Source of the DNA: Mycetocola_A sp015752285
Lineage (GTDB): Bacteria; Actinomycetota; Actinomycetes; Actinomycetales; Microbacteriaceae
Direction of reading: 5' to 3'
NCBI RefSeq assembly: GCF_015752285.1
Contig: NZ_JADOUY010000001.1
Location: 372,001 to 436,000 of the forward strand
Length of the DNA: 64,000 nucleotides
The notes beneath the pieces were generated by a model, which saw nothing but the letters and a program-made list of their open reading frames with translations, searched no databases and was not told the origin of the DNA. How positions within the stretch are numbered: the stretch's first letter is position 1; the number at the start of each line of letters is the position of its first letter. The position numbers were made by a program, and so were the translations under genes. Of the stretch, positions 50,956 to 59,703 are shown piece after piece.

Positions 50956-51708
50956 GTGACAGACGAACGACGCGCGTGGCAGGTGGTGCTCGAGTCGATC
51001 GAGCGCGACCTGCTCGATGGTCGGCTGCGCCCCGGCGATCACCTGCCCGGGGAACGCGCCCTCTCGGCCGACCTCGGCGTCGGCCGGTCCAGTGTGCGTG
51101 AGGCGATCCGCGTGCTCGAGGTGCTCGGCCTCGTCCGCACTGCGACAGGTTCCGGCCCGACGTCCGGAGCGATCATCGTCGCGCTGCCCGGTGGAGGGAT
51201 GTCTGCCCTCATGCGACTGCAGGTCGCCGCCACCGGGTTCGCCGTCGCCGACATCGTGCAGACCAGGCTCGTACTCGAAACCGCGGTCGCCGCCGACCTT
51301 GCCGGATCGCGGCCCGACCTGACAGCATCCGCCTCTCTTCTCGACGTGATGGAGTCGCGCGACCTGCCGCCTGGCGACTTTCTCGCGCTCGACGCCCAGT
51401 TTCATCTCTCGCTCGCCGAGGCATCCGGCAATCAGGTCATCGCTGCGACGATGGCCGGCCTGCGGAGTTCGATCGAAAACTACGCCATCGCCGGCGCATC
51501 CACCCTGCCGTCGTGGTCCGGGACATCGGCCCGGTTGATGAGGGAGCATCGCGCGATCCTCACGGCAATCGAGTCCGGCGATCCGGCGAGCGCCCGCGGC
51601 GCCGTTCACGACCACATCGCGGGCTATTACGCCGAAACCAACCTCCCCTCCCGCCGACCCGACGAGACACCAAGACTGGTGGCGGATGCCGCCCCGTCCG
51701 GCGCGTAG
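50956..51708 (+). CDS. FadR-subfamily GntR regulator (LldR-like)
   Basis: 250 aa, GTG start with CGGAGG upstream. Winged helix-turn-helix with GERALSADLGVGRSSVREAI and VLEVLGLVRT; an FCD effector domain with metal-ligand histidines in DAQFHLSLAEA, REHRAIL and HDHIAGYY. Adjacent lldD and the operator at 50908 point to control of lactate oxidation, with lactate as effector. Confidence 0.88.
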   Translation: MTDERRAWQVVLESIERDLLDGRLRPGDHLPGERALSADLGVGRSSVREAIRVLEVLGLVRTATGSGPTSGAIIVALPGGGMSALMRLQVAATGFAVADIVQTRLVLETAVAADLAGSRPDLTASASLLDVMESRDLPPGDFLALDAQFHLSLAEASGNQVIAATMAGLRSSIENYAIAGASTLPSWSGTSARLMREHRAILTAIESGDPASARGAVHDHIAGYYAETNLPSRRPDETPRLVADAAPSGA

Positions 51709-51758
51709 ACGACGCTTCCTGGCATTTCACCTCGTACACCGACAGAAAAGAGACATCC

Positions 51759-53021
51759 ATGGTTGAGAGACGAATCCCGAAGGTGCGTGACCTCGCACCC
51801 CTGATGCAGTTCAAGAAACCCGAGTTCAACGCTCGAACACGCCGCCTGGCCTCAGCGACGAGCATCGCCGACCTGCGGACGATCGCCAAACGCGTCACCC
51901 CGAAGGCTCCGTTCGACTACACCGACGGCGCCGCCGAAGGAGAAATCTCGCTCGCCCGGGCGCGCCAGGCGTTCCAGGACATCGAGTTCCACCCCTCCGT
52001 CCTGCGCGACGTGTCGAAAGTCGACACGAGCCGTGAGGTTCTCGGTAGGACGAGCGCCCTGCCGTTCGGCATCGCGCCGACCGGCTTCACCCGGATGATG
52101 CAAACCGAGGGTGAACGCGCCGGAGCGACCGCCGCCGAGGCTGCAGGCATCCCGTTCACACTGTCGACCATGGGAACGACGAGCATCGAGGATGTCGCCG
52201 CAGCGGCTCCCGGTGGACGCAACTGGTTCCAGCTCTACATGTGGACCGACCGTGACCGGTCGCTGGCGCTCGTCGATCGGGCCCAGGCCGCCGGCTACGA
52301 CACCCTCATGGTCACCGTCGACACCCCGGTCGGAGGCGCCCGCCTGCGCGACGTGAAGAACGGTTTCTCGATCCCGCCGGCGCTCACACCGAAGACCGTG
52401 CTCAACGCGTTGCCACGGCCCGCCTGGTGGATCAACTTCCTCACCACAGAACCGCTGGCCTTTGCGAGCCTCGACCGCTGGTCAGGAACCGTCGCCGCTC
52501 TCATCGACACGATGTTCGACCCGACGGTCGGGCCGGACGAAGTCCGGTTCATCCGCGAACAGTGGAAGGGCAAGCTCGTCGTCAAGGGCATCCAGTCGGT
52601 CGCAGATGCGCGGCTCGCCGTCGAACTCGGTGCAGACGCGATCATCCTGTCGAACCACGGTGGACGCCAGCTCGACCGTGCCCCGATCCCGTTCCACCTG
52701 CTGCCGGCCGTCGTCCGCGAGGTCGGCAACGAGGTCGAGGTGCACCTCGACACCGGCATCATGAACGGCGCAGACATCGTGGCATCCGTTGCTCTGGGCG
52801 CCCGCTTCACACTCATCGGGCGTGCGTACCTCTACGGGCTCATGGCTGGTGGACGCGAGGGCGTCGACCGCACGATCTCGATCCTGTCCGAAGAAATCCG
52901 CCGCACCATGAAGCTGCTCGGCGTCGCAAGCCTTGACGAGCTCGAACCGCGCCACGTCACTCAGCTCGCCCGCCTCGTTCCATACGCACAGCCGGCGGCG
53001 GACGCCGTCTCACGGCGGTAG
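51759..53021 (+). CDS. lldD: FMN-dependent L-lactate dehydrogenase (alpha-hydroxy-acid oxidase family)
   Basis: 420 aa, AAAAGAG before ATG 51759. FMN-binding TIM barrel: FDYTDGAAEGE, PFGIAPTGFTRMM, WFQLYMWTDR, VKGIQSVADARLAVE; the active-site His and Arg are in LSNHGGRQLDRAP. It oxidises L-lactate to pyruvate at the membrane and feeds electrons to the respiratory chain. 50 bp after the LldR-like gene. It could take the lactate produced by rhamnose breakdown. Confidence 0.9.
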   Translation: MVERRIPKVRDLAPLMQFKKPEFNARTRRLASATSIADLRTIAKRVTPKAPFDYTDGAAEGEISLARARQAFQDIEFHPSVLRDVSKVDTSREVLGRTSALPFGIAPTGFTRMMQTEGERAGATAAEAAGIPFTLSTMGTTSIEDVAAAAPGGRNWFQLYMWTDRDRSLALVDRAQAAGYDTLMVTVDTPVGGARLRDVKNGFSIPPALTPKTVLNALPRPAWWINFLTTEPLAFASLDRWSGTVAALIDTMFDPTVGPDEVRFIREQWKGKLVVKGIQSVADARLAVELGADAIILSNHGGRQLDRAPIPFHLLPAVVREVGNEVEVHLDTGIMNGADIVASVALGARFTLIGRAYLYGLMAGGREGVDRTISILSEEIRRTMKLLGVASLDELEPRHVTQLARLVPYAQPAADAVSRR

Positions 53022-53028
53022 GAGCTGT

Positions 53029-53772
53029 TCAGCCGCGGCGGAGCTTGCGCCGCACCCGCCCGGGCAGCGCACCAATGCCCCAGAGGGTGACCCGCAGCAT
53101 CGCCTCGGCGACGATCCCGCCGGTCATCTTCGACGTGCCGAGCTCGCGTTCGATGAAGGTGATCGGAACCTCGACGATGCGAAGCCCGGCCCGGTGGGCG
53201 TGGAAGAGCAGGTCGACCTGAAAGCCGTAGCCCTGGCTGTGCACGTCATCGAGACGGATGCTCTCGAGTGCGTGCGCGGTCAGGACCCGGTAGCCGCCGG
53301 TCACGTCACGCTGGGGCAGACCGAGCGCCAACCGGGAGTACGCGCTGCCGCCGCGCGACAGCAGCTTGCGATAGGTCGGCCAGTTCTCGACGGAGCCGCC
53401 GTGGACCCAGCGGGAACCGAGCACGACGTCAGCGCCCGAGTCCGCTGCGGCGAGGAGCGAAGGCAGCTGCTCGGGCTGGTGCGATCCGTCGGCATCCATC
53501 TCGACGAGGCGCGTGTACCCGCGATCGAGCCCCCACCGGAACGCGGCATTGTATGCGCTGCCGAGCCCGGCCTTGCCGGTGCGGTGCAGAACATGGAGAG
53601 CGGGATCGGATGCCGCGAGCGCGTCGGCGATCGCACCGGTGCCGTCGGGCGAGTTGTCGTCGACGATCAGAATGTCGACGTCGGGCGCCGCGCTGCGCAC
53701 CCGGGAGACGACGGCCGTGACGCTCTCGCGCTCGTTGAACGTCGGAATGACGACAAGCGTCGGTGCAGCCAC
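53029..53772 (-). CDS. polyprenol monophosphomannose synthase-like glycosyltransferase
   Basis: 247 aa, GTG start with GGAAGGAC. GT2 fold: VVIPTFNERESVTAVV, DDNSPDGTG, catalytic EMDADGSHQPEQLP, VLGSRWVHGG and the acceptor-loop block YGFQVDLLFHAHRAG; DPM1/Ppm1-like. It transfers mannose (or a related sugar) from a nucleotide sugar to polyprenyl phosphate for lipoglycan or glycoprotein assembly. No acyltransferase partner is adjacent. Its stop lies 7 bp from the convergent lldD stop. Confidence 0.88.
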   Translation of the reverse strand: MAAPTLVVIPTFNERESVTAVVSRVRSAAPDVDILIVDDNSPDGTGAIADALAASDPALHVLHRTGKAGLGSAYNAAFRWGLDRGYTRLVEMDADGSHQPEQLPSLLAAADSGADVVLGSRWVHGGSVENWPTYRKLLSRGGSAYSRLALGLPQRDVTGGYRVLTAHALESIRLDDVHSQGYGFQVDLLFHAHRAGLRIVEVPITFIERELGTSKMTGGIVAEAMLRVTLWGIGALPGRVRRKLRRG

Positions 53773-53846
53773 GAGCGTCCTTCCGATGCGGCGGGCGCCG
53801 CGCGACTCCCCAGCCTAACCGAGACCGGCGATGCAGAACCTGATGG

Positions 53847-55313
53847 TCAGCGCACGCCGCTCATGAGTCGAAGCACCGGGCGGGCGATGAGCGCAAGCAC
53901 GATTCCGATCGCGATCGCGATGCCGCCGAGCACACCGAAATAGAGCGACTCGTCGACGGCGAGGTACCACTCGGCGAGGAGCCCGGAGACGGCCGAGCCG
54001 AGTGCGACCGAGAGGAAGAACAGCGCAACCATCTGCGTCCTGAACGCCTCGGGGGCGAGCTTTGTCGCCGCAGACAGCCCCACGGGCGAGAGCAGCAGCT
54101 CGGCGATCGTGAAGACGAGCAGGATGCCGATCATCGCGAGGAGCGGCGTGGAGTTCGCCGGCCCGCCCGCGAATGGGAGGAAGAGAAGGAACGCCACACC
54201 CATGATGGCCGTGCCGGCCGCGAACTTCAGCGCCGTGCTCGGCTGCTTCGTACCCCACGTCGTCCAGATCGCCGCGAAGACGCCGGACAGGATGATGATG
54301 AAGATTGGATTGATCGACTGCACCCACGACACCGGCATCTCCCAGCCGAAGAGACTGCGGTCGAGCCGTTCGTCGGAGTAGATCGTGACGACGGTGAACT
54401 GCTGCTGGTAGAGCGACCAGAATGCCGCACTCGCGATGAACAGCGGAATGAACGCGTACACCCGCTTGCGCTCGATCGGCGTCACCTGCTTGCTCGTGAG
54501 AATGACGATGAAGTACAGAATCGCGGATGCCACAGTGAGACCGATCACGATGGTGACGAGGTTGTCTGCGGTGATGACACCGACGACCACGAGAACGATA
54601 ACGAGTACGAGCGCCGCTGCGGCGATCAGACCGTAGAGCAGCCACCGCGACCGGGGCAACGGGTCGGGCACTGTGCTGGCGATTGCGGGGAGCCGCTTGC
54701 GCCCGAAGGAGTACTGGATCAGGCCGGCCGCCATACCGACAGCGGCCAGGCCGAAGCCGAAGTGAAAACCGAGGCTGCTCTGCAGCAAGCCGGTGAGGAT
54801 CGGGCCGAAGAACGCCCCGAGGTTGATGCCGAGGTAGAAGAGCGAGAACCCGGCATCCCTGCGGGGATCCTCCGCGGAGTACAGCGTGCCGACGACGCTT
54901 GTTGCATTGGCTTTCAACCCACCCGAACCGATGGCGACGAGGATCAGACCGAGCGCGACGCCCGGAATGCCTGGCACGAGCGCGAGCGCGATGTGGCCGG
55001 CCATGATGACGATGGCGCTGAAGAACAGAACGCGTTCACTGCCGAGCAGGCGGTCGGCGACCCAGGCTCCGAGGATGGTCGAGAGATAGACCCCTCCGCC
55101 ATACGCACCGACGATTCCTGCCGCTGTCGCTTGCGGGATCCCGAGACCGCCCTCTGCCGCCGAGTAGTACAGGTAGATGAGGAGGATGCCCTGCATCCCA
55201 TAGAAGGAGAAGCGCTCCCACATCTCGACGCCGAAAAGGTTGGCGAGCGAGCGCGGCTGCCCGAAAAAGCTGTGGTCTTCGCGTGCGGAGGCCGGAGTTG
55301 TGACCTGGCTCAT
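53847..55313 (-). CDS. POT/PTR2 family proton-coupled peptide transporter
   Basis: 488 aa, 12-14 predicted helices. The proton-coupling ExxERFxxYG motif is EMWERFSFYG; the PTR2 signature is FYLGINLGAFFGPILTG; GSGGLKANATSVVG is also typical. Imports di- and tripeptides. Leaderless: TACCGT lies 7 nt before the ATG. Confidence 0.92.
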   Translation of the reverse strand: MSQVTTPASAREDHSFFGQPRSLANLFGVEMWERFSFYGMQGILLIYLYYSAAEGGLGIPQATAAGIVGAYGGGVYLSTILGAWVADRLLGSERVLFFSAIVIMAGHIALALVPGIPGVALGLILVAIGSGGLKANATSVVGTLYSAEDPRRDAGFSLFYLGINLGAFFGPILTGLLQSSLGFHFGFGLAAVGMAAGLIQYSFGRKRLPAIASTVPDPLPRSRWLLYGLIAAAALVLVIVLVVVGVITADNLVTIVIGLTVASAILYFIVILTSKQVTPIERKRVYAFIPLFIASAAFWSLYQQQFTVVTIYSDERLDRSLFGWEMPVSWVQSINPIFIIILSGVFAAIWTTWGTKQPSTALKFAAGTAIMGVAFLLFLPFAGGPANSTPLLAMIGILLVFTIAELLLSPVGLSAATKLAPEAFRTQMVALFFLSVALGSAVSGLLAEWYLAVDESLYFGVLGGIAIAIGIVLALIARPVLRLMSGVR

Positions 55314-55320
55314 GACTTCG

Positions 55321-55326
55321 ACGGTA
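55321..55326 (-). promoter_or_regulatory. -10 element of the peptide transporter gene
   Basis: TACCGT on the minus strand, 7 nt before the ATG at 55313. Confidence 0.45.
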
Positions 55327-55397
55327 CTCCCCGACCCCGGGGTTCGCGAAAAATGTGCCGGGGACGAACGGAAGGAGGGGCGAGACCTGGCTGTGGC

Positions 55398-55670
55398 CTA
55401 CGAGACCATCCGGTCGGCGACAGCATCTGGCTGATCGATCTCGGCCCACACAGCGTCGAGGGAGAGACCGAGCGCTCCGGCTACAGCGGCGATTGTCGAG
55501 AAAGCCGGGGTGGCGACGCGGCCGGACTCGATCTTGCGGAGAGTCTCGGGGGAGACTCCGGCGTCGAGTGCAGTGTCGAGGATCGAGCGCTGTCCGCGTG
55601 CACGACGCAGCAGAGCACCGAGGCGCTGTCCGCGCTCGACTTCTGCGGGAGTGAGAGGCAACCTGACCAT
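55398..55670 (-). CDS. XRE-family helix-turn-helix protein
   Basis: 90 aa, essentially only a helix-turn-helix domain: RLGALLRRARGQRSILDTAL, then VSPETLRKIESGRVATPAF. TAGGAT lies 7 nt before the ATG (leaderless). Divergent from the methionine aminopeptidase gene; the shared control region carries GGCCGG direct repeats, suggesting autoregulation. Confidence 0.85.
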   Translation of the reverse strand: MVRLPLTPAEVERGQRLGALLRRARGQRSILDTALDAGVSPETLRKIESGRVATPAFSTIAAVAGALGLSLDAVWAEIDQPDAVADRMVS

Positions 55671-55677
55671 GGCTCCG

Positions 55678-55707
55678 ATCCTAGCGGGATAATATGGCCG
55701 GTATAGT
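55678..55707. promoter_or_regulatory. overlapping divergent promoters of the XRE and map genes
   Basis: Minus-strand TAGGAT (55678-55683) serves the XRE gene. Plus-strand TATAGT (55702-55707) is a good -10 for map with a leader of about 40 nt. GGCCGG occurs on both sides of TATAGTTATT (55696-55701 and 55712-55717), a possible operator. Confidence 0.5.
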
Positions 55708-55749
55708 TATTGGCCGGTCGGTTCGCGACCGGCGACGAAGGGGCAGCAC

Positions 55750-56532
55750 ATGATCGAGATCCTGAACCCGGCCGAGGTGGCACGAGCTCGCGTGACAGGC
55801 CGACTCGTAGCCGACATCCTGAACACGTTGAAGAGCCGCGCCACCGTCGGCACGAATCTTCTCGACATCGACCGGTGGGCGAAGGCGTTGATTCTCGAGG
55901 CCGGTGCGCAGTCCTGCTATGTGGACTACGCGCCGTCATTCGGGCGCGGACCGTTCGGGCACTACATCTGCACGGCTGTCAACGACGCCGTGCTCCACGG
56001 GTTGCCGCACGACTACCTGCTCGCGGACGGTGACCTTCTGACACTCGACCTCGCCGTGCTCAAAGATGGGATCGCAGCAGACTCGGCGATCAGTTTTATC
56101 GTCGGCAGGACCCGACCGACCGAGAGCGCTGCGTTGATCGACGCAACCGAACGGGCGCTGGCCGCTGGGATCGCCGCCGCGCGACCCGGCGCCCGCATCG
56201 GCGACATCTCGCACGCCATCGGCACCGTGCTCACCGAGGCCGGCTACCCGATCAACGGGGAGTTCGGCGGCCACGGCATCGGGTCGACGATGCATCAGGA
56301 TCCGCACATTTCGAACGACGGGCGGCCCGGCCGCGGGTACAGGCTCCGCGAGGGGCTGCTACTCGCCCTGGAGCCGTGGGTGATGGCCGACACCGATGAA
56401 CTCGTCACCGATGCCGACGGCTGGACGCTCCGCAGCGCGACAGGCAGCCGCACCGCTCACAGCGAGCACACGATCGCCATCACCGCGGACGGCGCGGAAA
56501 TCCTCACTCTGCCGGGCCGCGCCCGCCGGTGA
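55750..56532 (+). CDS. map: type I methionine aminopeptidase
   Basis: 260 aa; GAAGGGG before the ATG. Metal ligands: Asp in LTLDLAVLKDG and AADSAISF, His in FGGHGIGSTMHQDP, Glu in LALEPWVM and SEHTIAI. It removes the initiator methionine. Probably a second copy, since essential map genes usually lie beside adk and secY; here it sits alone with an XRE regulator. Confidence 0.92.
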   Translation: MIEILNPAEVARARVTGRLVADILNTLKSRATVGTNLLDIDRWAKALILEAGAQSCYVDYAPSFGRGPFGHYICTAVNDAVLHGLPHDYLLADGDLLTLDLAVLKDGIAADSAISFIVGRTRPTESAALIDATERALAAGIAAARPGARIGDISHAIGTVLTEAGYPINGEFGGHGIGSTMHQDPHISNDGRPGRGYRLREGLLLALEPWVMADTDELVTDADGWTLRSATGSRTAHSEHTIAITADGAEILTLPGRARR

Positions 56533-56542
56533 TCAGCGGGAA

Positions 56543-57784
56543 CTACCCTGCGCGCAGCTCCTCGAGCACGGCTGCGAGCTGATCGACCATCCAGTCGAGG
56601 TCGCTCTCCTCGATCACGATCGGCGGAGCGAACCGGATGGTCGACCCGTGGGTGTCTTTGACGAGGACGCCGCGCGCCATCAGGAGTTCGCAGACCTCGC
56701 GCCCGGTGGCGAGCGACGGGTCGATGTCGACGCCGGCCCAGAGCCCGGCACCGTGGACGTCGAGAACACCCGAACCGACCAGGTCGCCGAGCCGGCGGTG
56801 CAGCCGTGCCCCCAACACCCGCGCACGCTTCTGGTATTCGCCGCTCGCGAGCATCCGCACGACCGCGTGGCCGACTGCGGATGCCAGCGGGTTGCCCCCG
56901 AAGGTGGAGCCGTGCTGCCCAGGACGCAGAACACCGAGGATGTCCGAGTTGCCGACGACGGCGGAAACGGGAACGATCCCGCCACCGAGCGCCTTGCCGA
57001 GCAGGTACAGGTCAGGGACAACACCGACGAGGTCACAGGCGAATGTCGCGCCGGTCCGGCCGAGGCCCGATTGGATCTCGTCGGCGATGAAGAGCACGTT
57101 CCGCGCGGTGCAGATCTCGCGGACAGCGGGGAGATAGGCGGCCGGAGGCACGACGACGCCTGATTCGCCCTGGATCGGCTCCACCAGAACGGCGACGGTG
57201 TCGTCGTCGATGGCCGCGGCCAGGGCGTCGGCGTCTCCATACGGAACCGTACGGAAGCCCGGGGTGAACGGGCCGAAGTCGGCACGTGCGTCGTCGTCAT
57301 CCGAGAAGCTGATGATCGTCGTTGTACGGCCGTGGAAGTTGCCGGCCATCACGATGATGTTCGCCCGGTCCCGGGCGACACCCTTCACGCGGTAACCCCA
57401 GGCGCGAGCGATCTTGATCCCGGATTCGACGGCTTCAGCCCCGGTGTTCATCGGAAGAACGGTGTCTTTTCCGCAGAGGTCGGCGAGCGCCTGCGCGAAC
57501 GGGCCGAGCTGGTCGTTGTGGAACGCACGACTCGTGAGGGTGACCCGGTCGAGTTGCTCACGGGCCGCGGCGAGCAGGATCGGGTTCGAGTGCCCGAAGT
57601 TCACCGCTGAATACGCGGCGAGGCAGTCGAGGTACCGTTTGCCGGTGACGTCGGTGACCCAGGCGCCGTCAGCGGATGCCACGACGACGGCGAGCGGGTG
57701 GTAGTTGTGTGCGACGACAGCTTCTTCGGCGTGGATTGCCTCGGCCACCACGTCGCTCGGTGTCGTCGTCGCTGCGGTAGTCAT
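56543..57784 (-). CDS. rocD: ornithine--oxo-acid transaminase
   Basis: 413 aa. Class III aminotransferase: YLDCLAAYSAVNFGHSNP, MNTGAEAVESGIKIARAWGY, EPIQGESGVVVP, DEIQSGLGRTG, PLP Lys in LLGKALGGGIVPVSA. Converts ornithine to glutamate semialdehyde. ATG overlaps the stop of the upstream ddaH-like gene. Confidence 0.94.
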   Translation of the reverse strand: MTTAATTTPSDVVAEAIHAEEAVVAHNYHPLAVVVASADGAWVTDVTGKRYLDCLAAYSAVNFGHSNPILLAAAREQLDRVTLTSRAFHNDQLGPFAQALADLCGKDTVLPMNTGAEAVESGIKIARAWGYRVKGVARDRANIIVMAGNFHGRTTTIISFSDDDDARADFGPFTPGFRTVPYGDADALAAAIDDDTVAVLVEPIQGESGVVVPPAAYLPAVREICTARNVLFIADEIQSGLGRTGATFACDLVGVVPDLYLLGKALGGGIVPVSAVVGNSDILGVLRPGQHGSTFGGNPLASAVGHAVVRMLASGEYQKRARVLGARLHRRLGDLVGSGVLDVHGAGLWAGVDIDPSLATGREVCELLMARGVLVKDTHGSTIRFAPPIVIEESDLDWMVDQLAAVLEELRAG

Positions 57785-58641
57785 CGACGGAGCTCCAACG
57801 TGCAGCATTTCACTCCTCCTCCGCCGAGCAACAGCTCCGACAGGTCGACACCGATGGGGTTGTAGCCGCGCTCACGCAGCTGGCGCTCGAAGCCGGTTGC
57901 CCTCGACGCGATCACGACGTTGTAGCCGTCAGAGATGGAGTTCAGGCCGAGGATCGACGCGTCTTGCTCACCGACGATGATCGCGTCAGGGTAACGATCG
58001 CGAAGAATCGCGAGCGACTTCGCATCGAAGGCGGACGGCAGGTAGGCGATGTTTGCGGTGTCGTCGCCGGTGAGAGGGTCGAGCACGGCGATGGCGGTGT
58101 CGAGGTGGTAGAAATTCGGGTTGGTCAGAGTCAGGGTGACGACGTCGCGGCCGAACAGCGCGGCGACCTCTGAATGGCTGCGTGACTCGCTGCGGAATCC
58201 GGTGCCGGCGAGGATGGTGTCTCCGACGAGGAGGAAGTCACCCTCGCCCTCGTTGACGTTTTCGGGAACCCGCACATCGAATCCGTGCGCACCGAACCAG
58301 TCCATGTATGCCGGGCCCTCCGCCTGTCGCTCCGGGAAGGTGAAGCTGGCGCCGTATGCGATGTTGTCGATGACGAAGCCGCCGTTCGCCGAGTAGACCA
58401 TGTCTGGGAGTCCGGCGACCGGGTCGACGAGTTCGACGGTGTGGCCGAGCCCGATGTAGGTGTCGTAGAGGGTCTGCCACTGTGCGAGGGCACGAGCCGT
58501 GTTCGTGGGCTTGGTCGGCTCCATCCACGGGTTGATCTTGTAGGACACTGTGAAGTGCTCCGGGCGGCACATGAGGTAGGTGCGAGGGCTGGGGGTCCGC
58601 GTGGCCGGAGCCATCTGCGCCGCCGTTTCGGTGTTTGTCAT
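57781..58641 (-). CDS. ddaH: dimethylargininase (DDAH) family amidinotransferase-fold enzyme
   Basis: 286 aa from ATG 58641 (GGAG at 7 nt); an ATG four codons upstream lacks an RBS. Pentein fold: CRPEHFTVSYKINPWM start, acidic residues in NEGEGDFLLVGD, catalytic His in NPNFYHLDTA and Cys near the C-terminus in GGGGVKCCTLE. Hydrolyses methylated arginines, or possibly arginine, to citrulline. Coupled to rocD and divergent from an Lrp regulator: an arginine/ornithine unit. Confidence 0.88.
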   Translation of the reverse strand: MTNTETAAQMAPATRTPSPRTYLMCRPEHFTVSYKINPWMEPTKPTNTARALAQWQTLYDTYIGLGHTVELVDPVAGLPDMVYSANGGFVIDNIAYGASFTFPERQAEGPAYMDWFGAHGFDVRVPENVNEGEGDFLLVGDTILAGTGFRSESRSHSEVAALFGRDVVTLTLTNPNFYHLDTAIAVLDPLTGDDTANIAYLPSAFDAKSLAILRDRYPDAIIVGEQDASILGLNSISDGYNVVIASRATGFERQLRERGYNPIGVDLSELLLGGGGVKCCTLELRR

Positions 58642-58808
58642 GCTTGTCTCCATCACGAAGGTAAGCGGCGGACGCAGTCCTCGAGTCCCTCGGTCGGTCT
58701 CGACCAGGGCACGCCGTTCTCCCAGTGTGACACGCACCGATGCGAAGTTGTTCGCTGTAGGGCGCAGGAATCGTGCGTCAGCGGCACGCTGGACGCAATG
58801 ATCTCCCG

Positions 58809-58814
58809 TAGACT
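58809..58814 (+). promoter_or_regulatory. -10 element of the Lrp-type gene
   Basis: TAGACT, 6 nt before the ATG at 58821; leaderless spacing. Confidence 0.5.
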
Positions 58815-58820
58815 GTGCGC

Positions 58821-59258
58821 ATGGACAACCTCGATCGCGGCATCATCGACCTTCTCCGCCAGAACGCCCGAGCCGGCTATGGCGACATCGGTCAGGAGGT
58901 GGGCCTGTCGGCATCCGCCATCAAACGCCGCGTCGACCGGCTCGTCGCCGATGGAGTCATTCGCGGATTCACGATCCAGGTCGACCCCGCGGTCGACGGG
59001 CTCCACACCGAAGCATACGTCGAGCTCTTCTGCCGCGGAACGGTGGCCCCGGACGAGCTGCTGCGGATCCTCTCCGCCGTGCCCGAGGTCGTCGACGCCG
59101 GAACGGTGACCGGCGGGGCCGACGCAATCGTGCACATGCGGTCACGAGACATTCCCAGCCTCGAAGCAGCGCTCGAACGAGTGAGGAACGCGCCGAACGT
59201 GGACCACACCCGCAGCGCCATCGTGTTGTCGCGCCTGATCCACCGCTCCGCGGACTGA
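58821..59258 (+). CDS. Lrp/AsnC-family regulator
   Basis: 145 aa. AsnC helix-turn-helix (LDRGIIDLLRQNARAGYGDI, then LSASAIKRRVDRLVADGVI) and a RAM ligand-binding domain (EAYVELFCRGTVAPDELLRI, GTVTGGADAIVHMRS). Divergent from ddaH-rocD, so it probably controls them in response to arginine or ornithine. Leaderless. Confidence 0.9.
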   Translation: MDNLDRGIIDLLRQNARAGYGDIGQEVGLSASAIKRRVDRLVADGVIRGFTIQVDPAVDGLHTEAYVELFCRGTVAPDELLRILSAVPEVVDAGTVTGGADAIVHMRSRDIPSLEAALERVRNAPNVDHTRSAIVLSRLIHRSAD

Positions 59259-59282
59259 CGGCGGCTCCGGCTGCGCCAAAAA

Positions 59283-59324
59283 GCCACGCCCCTTCACCGG
59301 AGTGAAGAGGCGTGGCCTGGTTTT
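59283..59324. terminator. intrinsic terminator after the Lrp-type gene
   Basis: GCCACGCC...CTTCAC-CGGA-GTGAAG...GGCGTGGC stem (59283-59316) followed by TTTT; an A run on the left side lets it work in the other direction too. Confidence 0.85.
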
Positions 59325-59333
59325 CAGCTGTGT

Positions 59334-59384
59334 GCCTGGCGGTTTTCCCCCGCCCGCCAGGCGCTCCGGCATCCCCCCGGAGCG
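59334..59384. terminator. two further adjacent hairpins
   Basis: GCCTGGCGG (59334-59342) pairs with CCGCCAGGC (59354-59362), and CGCTCCGG (59362-59369) with CCGGAGCG (59377-59384). They lie just after the stop of the small membrane protein on the minus strand and probably terminate it. Confidence 0.7.
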
Positions 59385-59391
59385 TGAACCG

Positions 59392-59556
59392 CTAGAGGCT
59401 CTTGCGACCGGTTACTGCGCGGAGCAGCCACGCGATGATGGCGAGGACCAGAAGGACGACGCCCACCCACAGCAGGAAGTTCAGGGACTGCACGAAACCA
59501 CCGGTGACCAGGAGGACGACGGCGATAACTGCGATGACGATGAGAAGAATGTTCAT
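59392..59556 (-). CDS. small hydrophobic membrane protein, 54 aa
   Basis: MNILLIVIAVIAVVLLVTGG, then a short loop (FVQSLN) and a second helix FLLWVGVVLLVLAIIAWLL with a basic end (RAVTGRKSL). Two membrane segments fill the whole protein. The stop is followed at once by strong hairpins. Short two-helix proteins of this type are common in actinobacteria and often stress-related, but no function is known here. Confidence 0.7.
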   Translation of the reverse strand: MNILLIVIAVIAVVLLVTGGFVQSLNFLLWVGVVLLVLAIIAWLLRAVTGRKSL

Positions 59557-59651
59557 GACTAGGACGCTATCAGCGGGAGACTGGCGGGGCTTTCAAAGCG
59601 GGGGGCCTTGACGGTCCAGCGGCTCCGCTGCTATGTAAACCGCGACGAACG

Positions 59652-59689
59652 GATGCCGTGACCCGCGATTTCTCGCGGGTCACGGCATC
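59652..59689. terminator. 17-bp perfect hairpin after the nucleotidase gene
   Basis: GATGCCGTGACCCGCGA (59652-59668), loop TTTC, and an exact reverse complement (59673-59689). Lies 14 bp beyond the stop of the nucleotidase gene on the minus strand; no clear T run. Confidence 0.8.
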
Positions 59690-59703
59690 AGTGGTATTCG
59701 GGG

